DNA of 44,588 nucleotides. Origin: JAKJGV01 sp964617565 (GTDB lineage: Bacteria > Verrucomicrobiota > Kiritimatiellia > CAIQIC01 > JAGNIJ01). Below are positions 23,628-32,641 of the stretch, piece by piece; the stretch's first letter is position 1, and each line of letters begins with the position of its first letter. The position numbers were made by a program, and so were the translations under genes. The stretch spans positions 1-44,588 of the forward strand of contig CAZTYH010000019.1 in assembly GCA_964617565.1 (NCBI GenBank), in the 5' to 3' direction. The notes under the pieces are model-generated. The model ran no database searches. It was given only the letters and a program-made list of their open reading frames with translations, and was not told where the DNA came from.

Positions 23628-24709
23628 AAATGCCGAACATGGATCGGAAAAAAGCGGGTCGCCTGCTGTGGGGTGTTTTGATCTTCCTTGTGATCATGAC
23701 GGTCGTATTGATCGTTACACACCGGCCTCCCGGGAAGGAGGAGGATACACAGGAGCCTGCGCTGCCCGTGGTGACGCAGATCGTTGAGCCGCGCGTGATG
23801 GATGAGATGTTGCATGTCCCCGGGCGCCTGGAGCCGCTGGTCCGCGCGGTATTATCGGCGGAGCAGGACGGCTTGATCGTTGAGCTGAATGCCGACAAGG
23901 GCGACGCGGTGACGAAGGGGCAATTGCTGCTGCGTATTGACGGACGGACCTGGGAGCAGGTTCGCCGCCGCGCCGAGGTGGAGATCCGCGATGCGGAGAA
24001 AGACGTGGTCCGCTGGCGTGAGTTGCGCGAAGCCGGCGCCGTGTCCGCAACGGATTATGAGGCCATCCAGTCGCGCAGGGACCGGGCGGAAATTGCGATG
24101 GCTGAAGCGGAGGTTTTTCTTTCGCAATGCGAAGTCCGAAGCCCCCTGGATGGATGGGTGAATGATCGAATGGTGGAATCCGGTGAATACATCGGCAAGG
24201 GCCAGCCCGTGTTCGAATTGGCGGATACCAGCCGGCTGAAGGTGGCTTTCGATGTGCCGGAGAAGGATGCGCCGGCTGTGAAGCAGGGCATGTCCGTCTC
24301 GGTGGAACTGGCGGCGTTGCCGGGAGAGCGTTTCTCCGCCGAGGTGGGTTTTGTTTCATTCCTGGCCCGCCGAGAAAACAACGCATATCGCGTGGAAGCG
24401 CTGCTGGAAAATGCGGAAGGAACGCTGAAGCCGGGGATGATCGCGAATGTTGAACTCGTGCGCCGTCGCCGGGAGGACAGCCTTGTCGTGCCCCTGGTCG
24501 CGGTCCTTCCGAGGAAGGGCGAGCACGTGGTGTATGTCGTTGAAAAGGGTCGCGCGGTTCGGAACGTGGTGCAGATTGATGCCATCATCGGAAGCGAAGC
24601 GGTGTTGCGCGCGGGGTTGCTGCCGGGCGCGGAAGTGGTTGTGGACGGGCATCGCGCGCTGCAGGACGGCATGCGTGTGGAAAATCAATCGCCGAACGGT
24701 CAGCCGTAG
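23624..24709 (+). CDS. RND efflux periplasmic adaptor (membrane fusion protein)
   Basis: 361 aa. One N-terminal membrane anchor (about 12-32), lipoyl-half motif LSAEQDGLIVELNADKGDAVTKGQLLLRID, a short coiled-coil hairpin with WRELREAGAVSATDYEAIQSRRDRAEIAMAEAEV, the second lipoyl half VRSPLDGWVNDRMVESGEYIGKGQPVFELADTSRLKV, then beta-barrel and membrane-proximal domains. HlyD/AcrA family. Links the RND pump with the TolC-like channel. The short hairpin suggests the compact adaptors of HAE or heavy-metal-type pumps. Confidence 0.93.
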   Translation: MKMPNMDRKKAGRLLWGVLIFLVIMTVVLIVTHRPPGKEEDTQEPALPVVTQIVEPRVMDEMLHVPGRLEPLVRAVLSAEQDGLIVELNADKGDAVTKGQLLLRIDGRTWEQVRRRAEVEIRDAEKDVVRWRELREAGAVSATDYEAIQSRRDRAEIAMAEAEVFLSQCEVRSPLDGWVNDRMVESGEYIGKGQPVFELADTSRLKVAFDVPEKDAPAVKQGMSVSVELAALPGERFSAEVGFVSFLARRENNAYRVEALLENAEGTLKPGMIANVELVRRRREDSLVVPLVAVLPRKGEHVVYVVEKGRAVRNVVQIDAIIGSEAVLRAGLLPGAEVVVDGHRALQDGMRVENQSPNGQP

Positions 24710-24732
24710 CCATCTCGAACGGAAAACCGGAA

Positions 24733-27700
24733 ATGATACTCTCGAATTATGCAATCAAGTTCAGGACGGCGGTATTCGTCTTCATCATCGTTCTGGTGAT
24801 CGCCGGCGTGAACAGCTATGTCACCGTGCCGCGCGAAGGCACCCCGGACATTACCATTCCCTACGTCTTCCTCACGGCGCTTTACGAGGGGACCTCTCCT
24901 GTTGAAATGGAAAAGCTGATCACCATTCCGCTCGAGAAAAAACTCAATGACGTCGAAAACATCAAGGAGATGCGTTCGGTATCATCCGAGGGCGTCACGT
25001 TCATCTCGATCGAGTTCATCGCCGGCGAAGATATTGATATGGCGAAGCAGCGCGTGAAGGACAAGGTGGACCTTGCGCGTCCCGACCTGCCGCACGATTT
25101 GGATGAGCCTGTCGTGGATGCATTCAACTTCAGCTCTGACTTCCCCGTGTATATTTTCGCAATCTCCGGCGAGACCGAGTTGTCGCGTTTGAAGAGCCTG
25201 GCGGAGGATCTCCAGGACCGCATCGAGCGCCTGTCCGGTGTGCGGCAGGCGGAGATATCGGGGGTGCTGGAGAGGGAAATCCGCGTGGAGATTGATCTGC
25301 CCCGCATGATCGCCTACGACATTCCGCTCTCGCTGGTCATGGGTCGTATTGCCCAGGAGAACCGGACCGTTTCGGCGGGCAATATCGAGATGGAAGGGCA
25401 GAAAATCCAGGTTCGCATCCCGGGCGAATTCGACATGGTTTCGGACATGCGGCAGATCCTGCTGGTCGAACGGGAGGGCCGGCCGGTGTACCTGACCGAC
25501 ATCGCCGAGGTGACGGATACCTTCAAGGATCGCGAATCCGTTTCGCGCGTGAACGGACAGCCTTGTGTTTCGATCAGCATCAAGAAGCGTTCCGGCGTCA
25601 ATGCCGTGGGATTGATCCGCGAGGTCGAGCGCATCCTGGATGCCTACTCCCTGCCGCCGGGCATCCATCTCACGGTGGTGATGGACCAGTCCGAATACGT
25701 GGCCAGCATGATCACGGAACTGGAGAACAATGTCCTCTCGGGATTCATCCTGGTCGTGGTGGTGCTCCTCGTATTTCTCGGCACGCGCAACGCGATGTTC
25801 GTCGGGTTGGCCATTCCGCTCTCGATGCTGATCGCGTTCACGCTGATCGCCGCGCGCGGGCAGACGCTGAATTTCATCGTGCTGTTCAGCCTGGTGCTTT
25901 CGGTCGGCATGCTCGTGGACAATGCGATCGTGATCGTGGAGAACATCTACCGGAACCGTACGCTGGGGTTGACGCGCATTGAATCCGCGCGCCGGGGCGC
26001 GAGCGAAGTCGCGTGGCCGGTGATTACCTCCACGTTGACGACGCTTGCGGCGTTTGCCCCGTTGCTGTTCTGGCCCGGCATGATGGGGCAGTTCATGGGA
26101 TTCCTTCCCCGCACGCTGATCGTCACGCTGACGGCATCGTTGTTTGTCGCCATCGTAATCAATCCGGCTATCTGCTCGGTCTTCATCAACGCGAGGCCGC
26201 GCGACGCGAAAGAGAAAACGCATTGGTTTATCCATGGATACGAGCGCGTGCTGCGGGGTGCGTTGGGGCACCGCGGGCCCATTATGCTTCTGGGTTTTGT
26301 ATTTCTCGTGTTCAGCATGGTGTTGTACGGGCGTTTCGGCAACGGGGTGGAGCTGTTCCCCGATGTCGAGCCGCGGAATGCCACGGTCACGCTGAAGTTT
26401 CCGCAGGGCACGGCCATCGAGCGCACGGATGAAGTGATGGCGGAATTCGAACGCAAGCTTCTGAAGTATGAGGACATCAAGTTCTTTCTGACCACGGTGG
26501 GTTCGGCGGGCGGAATGATCGGCGGCAGCGGAAGCGGTGGCGCGCATCTTGCGAATATGCACATCGAGTTCAAGGACGCGGCCGACCGCAAGGAGAACTC
26601 GTTCGACCTGATCGGGAGGATACGAAACGATATCGGCCGCGTGCCGGATGCAGAACTGAAGGTGGACCGGGAACAGGAAGGGCCCCCGACGGGTGCGCCG
26701 GTGTCCATCGAGCTGTCGGGCGATGATTTCGAGACGTTGGAAATGTATGCCGGCAGGATTGAAAGGACCATTGAAACCATTCCCGGGTTGGTGGATATCC
26801 AGAATGACCTGGAGGAGTCGCTGCCGGAAATCCAGTTCCGAGTGGACCGGCACCGTGCCGCGCTGTTGGGGCTGGACACGGACAGTATCGGTCAGTTTCT
26901 CCGCATGGCGATTTACGGGTTGGAAGTCAGTAAATTCCGGGCGGACGAGGACGAGTTCGATATTCGCCTGCGGTTGCCGCGCGAGCAGCGCAACAGCCCC
27001 GACCTGCTCGATCGCGTTTTCATTCCGGTGCCTGGCGGGCATTCGGTTCCGCTTTCTTCGGTCGGCGAGGCTGTTTACACGGCCGGGCAGGGTTCGATCC
27101 GGCGCAAGGACCAGAAACGCATGGTGACGATTACCGGGGAGAACCAGGGCCGGGGCGTGGACAAGATTCTGACCGATGTGATGGTAGAAGTCGCGAAGAT
27201 CCCCATGCCGCGCGGTTATTCGGTGGCGTACACGGGCGAAAACAAGGATATGCAGGAGTCGGGCGCATTTCTCTCCAAGGCGTTTCTTGTGGCCCTGGGG
27301 CTTATCCTGGTGATCCTGGTGATCCAGTTTAATTCGGCGATCCTTCCGCTGATCATTCTCTTCTCCGTGGCGCTGTCCATGATCGGTGTGTTGTGGGGAC
27401 TGCTGCTCACGGGGATGCGGTTCGGTATCATCATGACCGGCGTGGGGGTGATCAGTCTCGCCGGGATCGTGGTGAACAACTCGATCGTTTTGATTGATTG
27501 TGTTCTGCAGCGCCGTCGCGAGGGGTTGGTCTCCGATGAGGCCGTCATTGAGGCCGGCAAGATGCGCCTGCGCCCGGTGCTGCTTACGGCCACAACGACC
27601 ATCCTGGGCTTGATACCGATGGCCGTTGGATTGAGCCTCGATGTGCACTCGTGGCCGCCGCGGTTCGTAGCGGGCGCCGAGTCGAGCGCGTGGTGGGCCC

Positions 27701-27855
27701 CGATGGCGGTCGCGGTGATCTTCGGGTTGGCGGTCGCGACGGTATTGACGCTGGTGCTTGTTCCGGTGATGTACAGTCTGGCCGAGCAGGCAGCGGAGAA
27801 AATGAAGAAACGCTTCTCCCCACAAGACGAAACGGAAGAAGGAGTCCGGCCATGA
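24733..27855 (+). CDS. RND efflux transporter, inner-membrane pump (HAE/AcrB superfamily)
   Basis: 1040 aa, full length, with twelve transmembrane helices in two halves. In TM4 the relay motif reads VDNAIVIVEN: D396 matches AcrB D407 but the second acidic residue is asparagine (N397). In TM10 the motif is VVNNSIVLID, with N915 in the place of AcrB K940. These changes are known in several RND clades that are not classic AcrB. It exports toxic compounds or lipids with proton import. Substrate cannot be told from sequence. Its TGA overlaps the lpxD ATG (ATGA), so five genes from marR onward form one unit. Confidence 0.94.
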   Translation: MILSNYAIKFRTAVFVFIIVLVIAGVNSYVTVPREGTPDITIPYVFLTALYEGTSPVEMEKLITIPLEKKLNDVENIKEMRSVSSEGVTFISIEFIAGEDIDMAKQRVKDKVDLARPDLPHDLDEPVVDAFNFSSDFPVYIFAISGETELSRLKSLAEDLQDRIERLSGVRQAEISGVLEREIRVEIDLPRMIAYDIPLSLVMGRIAQENRTVSAGNIEMEGQKIQVRIPGEFDMVSDMRQILLVEREGRPVYLTDIAEVTDTFKDRESVSRVNGQPCVSISIKKRSGVNAVGLIREVERILDAYSLPPGIHLTVVMDQSEYVASMITELENNVLSGFILVVVVLLVFLGTRNAMFVGLAIPLSMLIAFTLIAARGQTLNFIVLFSLVLSVGMLVDNAIVIVENIYRNRTLGLTRIESARRGASEVAWPVITSTLTTLAAFAPLLFWPGMMGQFMGFLPRTLIVTLTASLFVAIVINPAICSVFINARPRDAKEKTHWFIHGYERVLRGALGHRGPIMLLGFVFLVFSMVLYGRFGNGVELFPDVEPRNATVTLKFPQGTAIERTDEVMAEFERKLLKYEDIKFFLTTVGSAGGMIGGSGSGGAHLANMHIEFKDAADRKENSFDLIGRIRNDIGRVPDAELKVDREQEGPPTGAPVSIELSGDDFETLEMYAGRIERTIETIPGLVDIQNDLEESLPEIQFRVDRHRAALLGLDTDSIGQFLRMAIYGLEVSKFRADEDEFDIRLRLPREQRNSPDLLDRVFIPVPGGHSVPLSSVGEAVYTAGQGSIRRKDQKRMVTITGENQGRGVDKILTDVMVEVAKIPMPRGYSVAYTGENKDMQESGAFLSKAFLVALGLILVILVIQFNSAILPLIILFSVALSMIGVLWGLLLTGMRFGIIMTGVGVISLAGIVVNNSIVLIDCVLQRRREGLVSDEAVIEAGKMRLRPVLLTATTTILGLIPMAVGLSLDVHSWPPRFVAGAESSAWWAPMAVAVIFGLAVATVLTLVLVPVMYSLAEQAAEKMKKRFSPQDETEEGVRP

Positions 27856-28877
27856 AAGAATTCGTGCTTTCGGAAATCGCTGAAAAGGTGGCGGGCAAGG
27901 TTTCGGGCGAGACTTCGATCCGCATCACCGGTGTGCAATTCATTGACCAGGCGCAGTCCGGACAGCTTACGTTTATCGGGCGGAAAAAATATGTGGAGCA
28001 ATGGGCCGGATCCAAAGCGTCCGCCGCGGTGGTGTGTGAAGGGATCGCCGTGGAACCGGGCGAGGGGCGCGCAATCATTTTCGTCAAGAACGCGGACCTG
28101 GCGATGGCGCAGGTTCTCGAGCTTTTCGAGCCGGCTCCTCCGGAAGTCGGGCCGGGCATCCATGCCTCGGCTCAGGTGCATTCGACGGCGGAAATCGGCG
28201 AAGGCGCGCGGATCGGACCGGGTTGTTACATTGGCGCGCGCACGAAAATCGGGCGCGGCGTGGTGTTGTATCCCAACGTGACGATCATGGATGATTGTTG
28301 TGTCGGCGACGGCACCATCTTCTGGCCGGGCACGGTGGTGCGCGAGCGATGCGAGATCGGCATGCAGTGCATCCTTCACCCGAACGTGACGGTCGGTGCG
28401 GACGGCTTCGGTTATCGTCCGGCGCCGGACGGCCGCGGGTTGGTCAAGATTGTGCATATCGGATCCGTGCGCATCGGGCATTGTGTCGAGATTGGCGCAG
28501 GCACGACGATTGATCGCGGCAAGTTCGGCGCGACCGAGATCGGCGACATGACCAAAATAGATAACCTCGTGCAGATCGCCCACAACTGCAAGATCGGTCG
28601 CTGCTGCGTAATTGCGGCGCTATGCGGGATCAGCGGGTCCACGACGCTCGGAGACGGCGTCATGATGGGCGGGCAGGCGGGCGCCGCGGATCATGTTAAG
28701 ATTGGGAACGGCGTCAAGCTGGGAGGGCGCACGGGTGTAATCGGCGACATCCCGGACGGGGTCACGATGCTCGGTATGCCTGCGCGCGATGCCAAGGAAA
28801 TGATGAGAATCTGGGCGGCGGAGGGGAAGCTGCCCGAGTTGGTTCGAAAGATGAAGAGTGCTTCGGGCGACAGATGA
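27852..28877 (+). CDS. lpxD: UDP-3-O-acylglucosamine N-acyltransferase
   Basis: 341 aa from the ATG at 27852; the frame is open further upstream but that is inside the RND gene. N-terminal uridine-binding domain with GQLTFIGRKKY (38-47), then the left-handed beta-helix of hexapeptide repeats (about 100-300), and the catalytic H244 in QIAHNCKIG. LpxD adds the second acyl chain in lipid A synthesis using acyl-ACP. Standard length. The coupling to an efflux operon is uncommon; lpxD normally stands beside bamA, skp, fabZ and lpxA. Confidence 0.95.
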   Translation: MKEFVLSEIAEKVAGKVSGETSIRITGVQFIDQAQSGQLTFIGRKKYVEQWAGSKASAAVVCEGIAVEPGEGRAIIFVKNADLAMAQVLELFEPAPPEVGPGIHASAQVHSTAEIGEGARIGPGCYIGARTKIGRGVVLYPNVTIMDDCCVGDGTIFWPGTVVRERCEIGMQCILHPNVTVGADGFGYRPAPDGRGLVKIVHIGSVRIGHCVEIGAGTTIDRGKFGATEIGDMTKIDNLVQIAHNCKIGRCCVIAALCGISGSTTLGDGVMMGGQAGAADHVKIGNGVKLGGRTGVIGDIPDGVTMLGMPARDAKEMMRIWAAEGKLPELVRKMKSASGDR

Positions 28878-29029
28878 AGCCCTGCCGCGGTCTTGTTTTT
28901 TTCAGCCTGCCGAAAACCATTGCTTCCTGCGCGTTCTTTTTGTATGAAATCAAGCCTTTGCGCTACGCGAAATAAGAAATTCCAGGGACGGGAACCAGCG
29001 GGCTCTTCCCGGTAAATGAGGAAGGAAAG

Positions 29030-31060
29030 ATGAAGGATATACCGATTACCGACGTCAGAAACTTCGCATTACTCGGCCACACCGGAAGCGGCAAGACCAG
29101 CCTCGTGGACGCTATTCTTTTCAAGCTCGGCGTGAATGATCGCCTGGGTTCACCCGCGGATGGAACAAGCATGGCGGATTGGTCGGACGAGGAGAAAGAC
29201 CGCAAGATATCCATTTGGGCCAAGCCCTTCGACGGCGTGTTCAAGTCGGCCTCCGGAAAGAAAATCCGTTATGTCATGACCGACACCCCAGGCTATATGG
29301 ACTTCTATGGACAGGTCGTGGCCGCGACGGCTGTTGCGGATGCGGGACTCATGGTCGTGGACGCTTCGAGCGGCATCCAGATCGGCACCAACCGTTCCTG
29401 GCGTCGCTGCGAGACGCTGGGCCTGCCCCGCGGCATAGCGATTACGGGTCTCGACAAGGAGAACGTTGATTTTGATGCAACGGTAAAAGCCATACAGGAA
29501 GTGTGGGGCATGCGGTGCCTGCCCGCGGTCGTACCGACAGCAGACCGCAAAAAAGTCGTGGATGTCTTTGGCGCGGATGTTCCGGGCGACATGAAGGACA
29601 CGGTTGAATCCCTGAAGTCGGCCCTGATCGAATGCGCGGCGGAATCGGACGACGCATTGATCGAAAAGTATCTGGGCGGTGAAACGTTGACGCCGGATGA
29701 GATTGCGGGCGGATTGCGGAGCGCCGTGGCGCAGGGCAAGTTGGTTCCGATCTTCGCCGTGATGGCGCGGGCTGAAGTGGGCGTGACCGAGCTGCTTGAA
29801 AGCATTGCGCGGTTCTTCCCGTCGCCGGCGGACCGGCCGGTCAAGGATGCAGCGGGTGAAGCCATAGACGCCTCTCCGTCCGCTCCGTTCTCCGGGCTCG
29901 TCTGGCGCGCGCTGAACGATCCTTTCGTGGGACAGCTTCTGTTTGTCCGCGTATTCAGTGGTACGTTGAAGGCGGACAGCGAAGTCTTCAATCCGACAAA
30001 AGGTCAGAAGGAACGAATCGGGACCGTTTATACGATCAACGGTAAAAAACAGGATTCCCTGCCGGAAGCGCACGCGGGCGATATCGTGGCCCTGGCGAAG
30101 CTCAAGGCGACAGTGATTAACGACAGCCTTTGCGCGACCGGAAAGAGCATCGCGCTCGCGCCGATCGTGTTTCCGAACCCGACGACGGCTTACGCGGTTG
30201 CGCCGAAGACGCAGGGCGATGAAGACAAGATCGGCACCGGCTTGCATCGCGTGGCGGACGAAGATCCGACGATCCGGGTGGAACGCAATACCGAGACGAA
30301 AGAGATGATCCTCTACGGAATGGGCGACGTACACCTGGATGTGGCCCTCGGCCGCATGAAGCAACGCAGCCACGTGGAGGTTGTTCTCAGCACTCCCAAG
30401 GTTGCCTACAAAGAGACGGTGACGGCCCTGGGCGAGGGGCACCACAAACACAAGAAGCAATCGGGTGGACGGGGTCAGTACGGAGAGGTGTATCTCCGGG
30501 TGGAGCCTCGCAGGTCTGATGAAGAAGACTGGTTTGTGGATGGGCTGGTCGGTACGGCGATTCCGCGGAACTTTCTCCCGGCCATTGAAAAGGGCCTTCA
30601 CGAGGGTATGGCCAAGGGCGCGGTAGCCGGCTATCCCGTGGTTAAGACCAAGGTCACGGTATATGACGGGTCCTCTCACGATGTGGACTCGTCGGAAATC
30701 GCGTTCAAGATTGCCGCCTCGCGCGCGTTTGCGGACGGAATGAGCAAGGCCCGTGCCGTGCTGCTTGAGCCGATCGTGAAAATGAAGATCATGATTCCCG
30801 ACCAGTTCATGGGCGACATCACCGGCGATTTGAATCATAAACGCGGTCGTATTCTCGGGATGGGCGCGGAGGACGGCATGCAGGTGATCACGGCGGAAGC
30901 GCCGCAGGCGGAAGTGTTCCGTTATGCATCCGAGCTTCGCAGCATTACCGGTGGGCGCGGTTCTTTTGAAATGGAGTTCCTGCGGTACGACGTGGTTCCT
31001 GCCAACGTCGCCCAGAAAATCATCGCGGAGGCACAGAAGCACAAGCAGGAAGAGGAATAG
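29030..31060 (+). CDS. elongation factor G-like GTPase (EF-G-2/FusA2 type)
   Basis: 676 aa with EF-G domain order I to V. G1 is GHTGSGKT (16-23), the EF-G-like variant. G3 is DTPGYMDF (85-92): the catalytic histidine of EF-G (DTPGH) is a tyrosine, as in the EF-G-2 group. G4, normally NKxD, reads TGLD (139-142), without the base-contacting Asn and Lys. Domain IV has the loop HHKHKKQSGGRGQYGEV and domain V ends with ITGGRGSFEMEFLRYD. It may act on ribosomes in a non-standard role; it is unlikely to be the main EF-G. GAGGAAGG precedes the ATG. yebC follows after 9 nt. Confidence 0.9.
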   Translation: MKDIPITDVRNFALLGHTGSGKTSLVDAILFKLGVNDRLGSPADGTSMADWSDEEKDRKISIWAKPFDGVFKSASGKKIRYVMTDTPGYMDFYGQVVAATAVADAGLMVVDASSGIQIGTNRSWRRCETLGLPRGIAITGLDKENVDFDATVKAIQEVWGMRCLPAVVPTADRKKVVDVFGADVPGDMKDTVESLKSALIECAAESDDALIEKYLGGETLTPDEIAGGLRSAVAQGKLVPIFAVMARAEVGVTELLESIARFFPSPADRPVKDAAGEAIDASPSAPFSGLVWRALNDPFVGQLLFVRVFSGTLKADSEVFNPTKGQKERIGTVYTINGKKQDSLPEAHAGDIVALAKLKATVINDSLCATGKSIALAPIVFPNPTTAYAVAPKTQGDEDKIGTGLHRVADEDPTIRVERNTETKEMILYGMGDVHLDVALGRMKQRSHVEVVLSTPKVAYKETVTALGEGHHKHKKQSGGRGQYGEVYLRVEPRRSDEEDWFVDGLVGTAIPRNFLPAIEKGLHEGMAKGAVAGYPVVKTKVTVYDGSSHDVDSSEIAFKIAASRAFADGMSKARAVLLEPIVKMKIMIPDQFMGDITGDLNHKRGRILGMGAEDGMQVITAEAPQAEVFRYASELRSITGGRGSFEMEFLRYDVVPANVAQKIIAEAQKHKQEEE

Positions 31061-31069
31061 GTCAAGGTT

Positions 31070-31822
31070 ATGAGCGGTCACAGCAAGTGGGCCAACATCA
31101 AGCATAAGAAAGCCGCGGCGGACGCGAAGAAGGGCAAGGTCTTCAGCAAGCTGGCGCGCGAGATCACCATTTCGGTCCGCCAGAATGGCGGGGATCCTTC
31201 GTCCAACCTGGGGTTGCGTACCCTGTTGCAGAAGGCCCGCGGGGTGAATATGCCGGCCGACAACATTGATCGTGCGATCAAGAAGGGCACGGGCGAGTTG
31301 CAGGGCGAGCGGCTCGAAGAAATCATGTTTGAGGGTTTCTTCCCGGGTGGCGTGGCGATCGTGGTGCAGGCGCTGACGGATAACCGGAACCGGACTGTTG
31401 CGGAAATCCGGCACATCTTTACGAAGTTCAGCGCGAGCCTCGCGGGGCAGGGACAGGTGCTGCGCTCGTTTCCCCGGCGCGGATACATTCTGGTGGATCA
31501 ATCCGCTGCGGCAGAGGATCGCTTGATGGAGTTGATCCTTGAAGCCGGAGCGGAAGACATGAAACAGGAGGAAGAGCGGTACGAAATCATCACCGATCCG
31601 TCGCAGTTCAACGCGGTGGTTGAGGCGCTCTCGAAGGCCGAGATCAAAACGGAAAGCGCCGAGTTGACCCTGCTCCCCGAGAGCTGGGCGCCTGTTTCAG
31701 ACAAGGAAAAGGCCTCTTCCCTGGTGCGCTTTATCGAAGAGCTCGAAGAACTGGACGACGTGCAGAATGTGTACTCCAATGCCGATATTGATGAAAACGT
31801 CATGAAGGAGTTGGAAGGCTAG
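31070..31822 (+). CDS. yebC: YebC/PmpR-family protein
   Basis: 250 aa, full length. Begins MSGHSKWANIKHKKAAADAKKGKVFSKLAREIT, the family signature, with GGDPSSNLGLRTLLQKARGVNMPADNIDRAIKKG after it and the YEPPFVGGVA-type region as FEGFFPGGVAIVVQALTDNRNRT. Once described as DNA-binding regulators; recent work on the family points to a translation role (relief of ribosome stalling at proline-rich stretches). Next to an EF-G-like gene the translation role fits well. A heptamer array follows its stop codon. Confidence 0.95.
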   Translation: MSGHSKWANIKHKKAAADAKKGKVFSKLAREITISVRQNGGDPSSNLGLRTLLQKARGVNMPADNIDRAIKKGTGELQGERLEEIMFEGFFPGGVAIVVQALTDNRNRTVAEIRHIFTKFSASLAGQGQVLRSFPRRGYILVDQSAAAEDRLMELILEAGAEDMKQEEERYEIITDPSQFNAVVEALSKAEIKTESAELTLLPESWAPVSDKEKASSLVRFIEELEELDDVQNVYSNADIDENVMKELEG

Positions 31823-31825
31823 GTC

Positions 31826-31888
31826 GGAAGTCAAAGATCAGAAGTCAGAAACCGGCAGTCAGAAGTCAAACACCGGATATCAGATTGC
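31826..31888. repeat. heptamer repeat array (AGAAGTC family) between yebC and ruvC
   Basis: Nine consecutive 7-nt units, most ending in TC or CC: GGAAGTC AAAGATC, AGAAGTC and so on, starting four bases after the yebC stop. Unlike the arrays at 16108 and 19316 it is mostly one-directional, though TAGCTTCTGA near 31900-31909 gives a short complementary segment. The same family supplies the first codons of the oppC-like gene. Confidence 0.85.
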
Positions 31889-31917
31889 CAGTTGATCTCT
31901 AGCTTCTGAAAACGGTG

Positions 31918-32415
31918 ATGCGCATAATAGGCATAGATGCCTCTCTTCGATCCACAGGATTGGGTGTGATCGAATCTGCCGCGGGCAAGCTGGTGGCGGT
32001 GGAATACGACACGATCCGCAATGCTGCCGATCTTCCTCATTCGACGTGCCTCAAGAATGTCTATGAAAGGACTGCGTCGCTGATTGGACGGACCCATCCG
32101 GATGCCGCAGCTCTTGAGGGCGGCTTTTTCTTCAAGAATGCCAAGACGGCAATGATCCTGGGGCAGGTAAGGGGAGTGGTTATCGCGGTCTGTGCGTCAG
32201 CGGGAGTCCCTGTCTTTGAGTATTCTCCCAGGGCCGTCAAGCAGGGGCTGACCGGCTTCGGCGGGGCATCAAAGGACCATGTTGCCCGGATCGTCATGTC
32301 CATACTCGGTTTGAAGGGGTCATTGCAGGAAGATGCGGGCGATGCCCTGGCGGTTGCGATCTGCCATTCACAGAGGCACGGGGGAATAGCCGTTTTGCAG
32401 AACAAGCCGATTTGA
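31918..32415 (+). CDS. ruvC: RuvC, Holliday junction resolvase
   Basis: 165 aa from the ATG at 31918 (a GTG stands just before). The four acidic catalytic residues fall almost exactly as in E. coli: D7 in IGIDAS, E67 in LEGGFF, D139 and D142 in EDAGDALAVAICH. A dimeric endonuclease that resolves Holliday junctions together with RuvAB. yebC-ruvC adjacency is common; ruvA and ruvB, which often follow, are absent here. No clear ribosome-binding site; the repeat array precedes it. Confidence 0.95.
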   Translation: MRIIGIDASLRSTGLGVIESAAGKLVAVEYDTIRNAADLPHSTCLKNVYERTASLIGRTHPDAAALEGGFFFKNAKTAMILGQVRGVVIAVCASAGVPVFEYSPRAVKQGLTGFGGASKDHVARIVMSILGLKGSLQEDAGDALAVAICHSQRHGGIAVLQNKPI

Positions 32416-32539
32416 CTCGTATTTGTCAGGGGGGGTCCGTTAACAGGTTCGTGCAAAGCGAGTATGATAAGCATAAGTGCCGCCCAGGATGGAATCGAGC
32501 AATCCGGGAACGGAAGAGTGCGATGCGCAGCGCCGAGTG

Positions 32540-32567
32540 TTGACGCCATAACATCCGTTCCTATAAA
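32540..32567 (+). promoter_or_regulatory. sigma70-type promoter for the TPR/exbB/exbD operon
   Basis: TTGACG at 32540-32545, 16-nt spacer, TATAAA at 32562-32567; start of transcription near 32574 and a leader of about 68 nt. An inverted repeat, CCGTTCC (32555-32561) and GGAACGG (32585-32591), encloses the -10 and the start point and is a candidate operator. The remainder of the 226-nt space after ruvC shows nothing else. Confidence 0.6.
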
Positions 32568-32641
32568 GTCGAAGTAGTTTTAACGGAACGGGTTCTTCAC
32601 TGTTCTAATTCGATATGCGTACAGCCCATCGAAAAGGTCCT

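Noticed and set aside
24982..27825. Very long open frame antisense to the RND gene
   Set aside because: Shadow frame caused by high GC at third positions; rich in His, Arg and Gln, no domain, and the sense product is a textbook RND pump.
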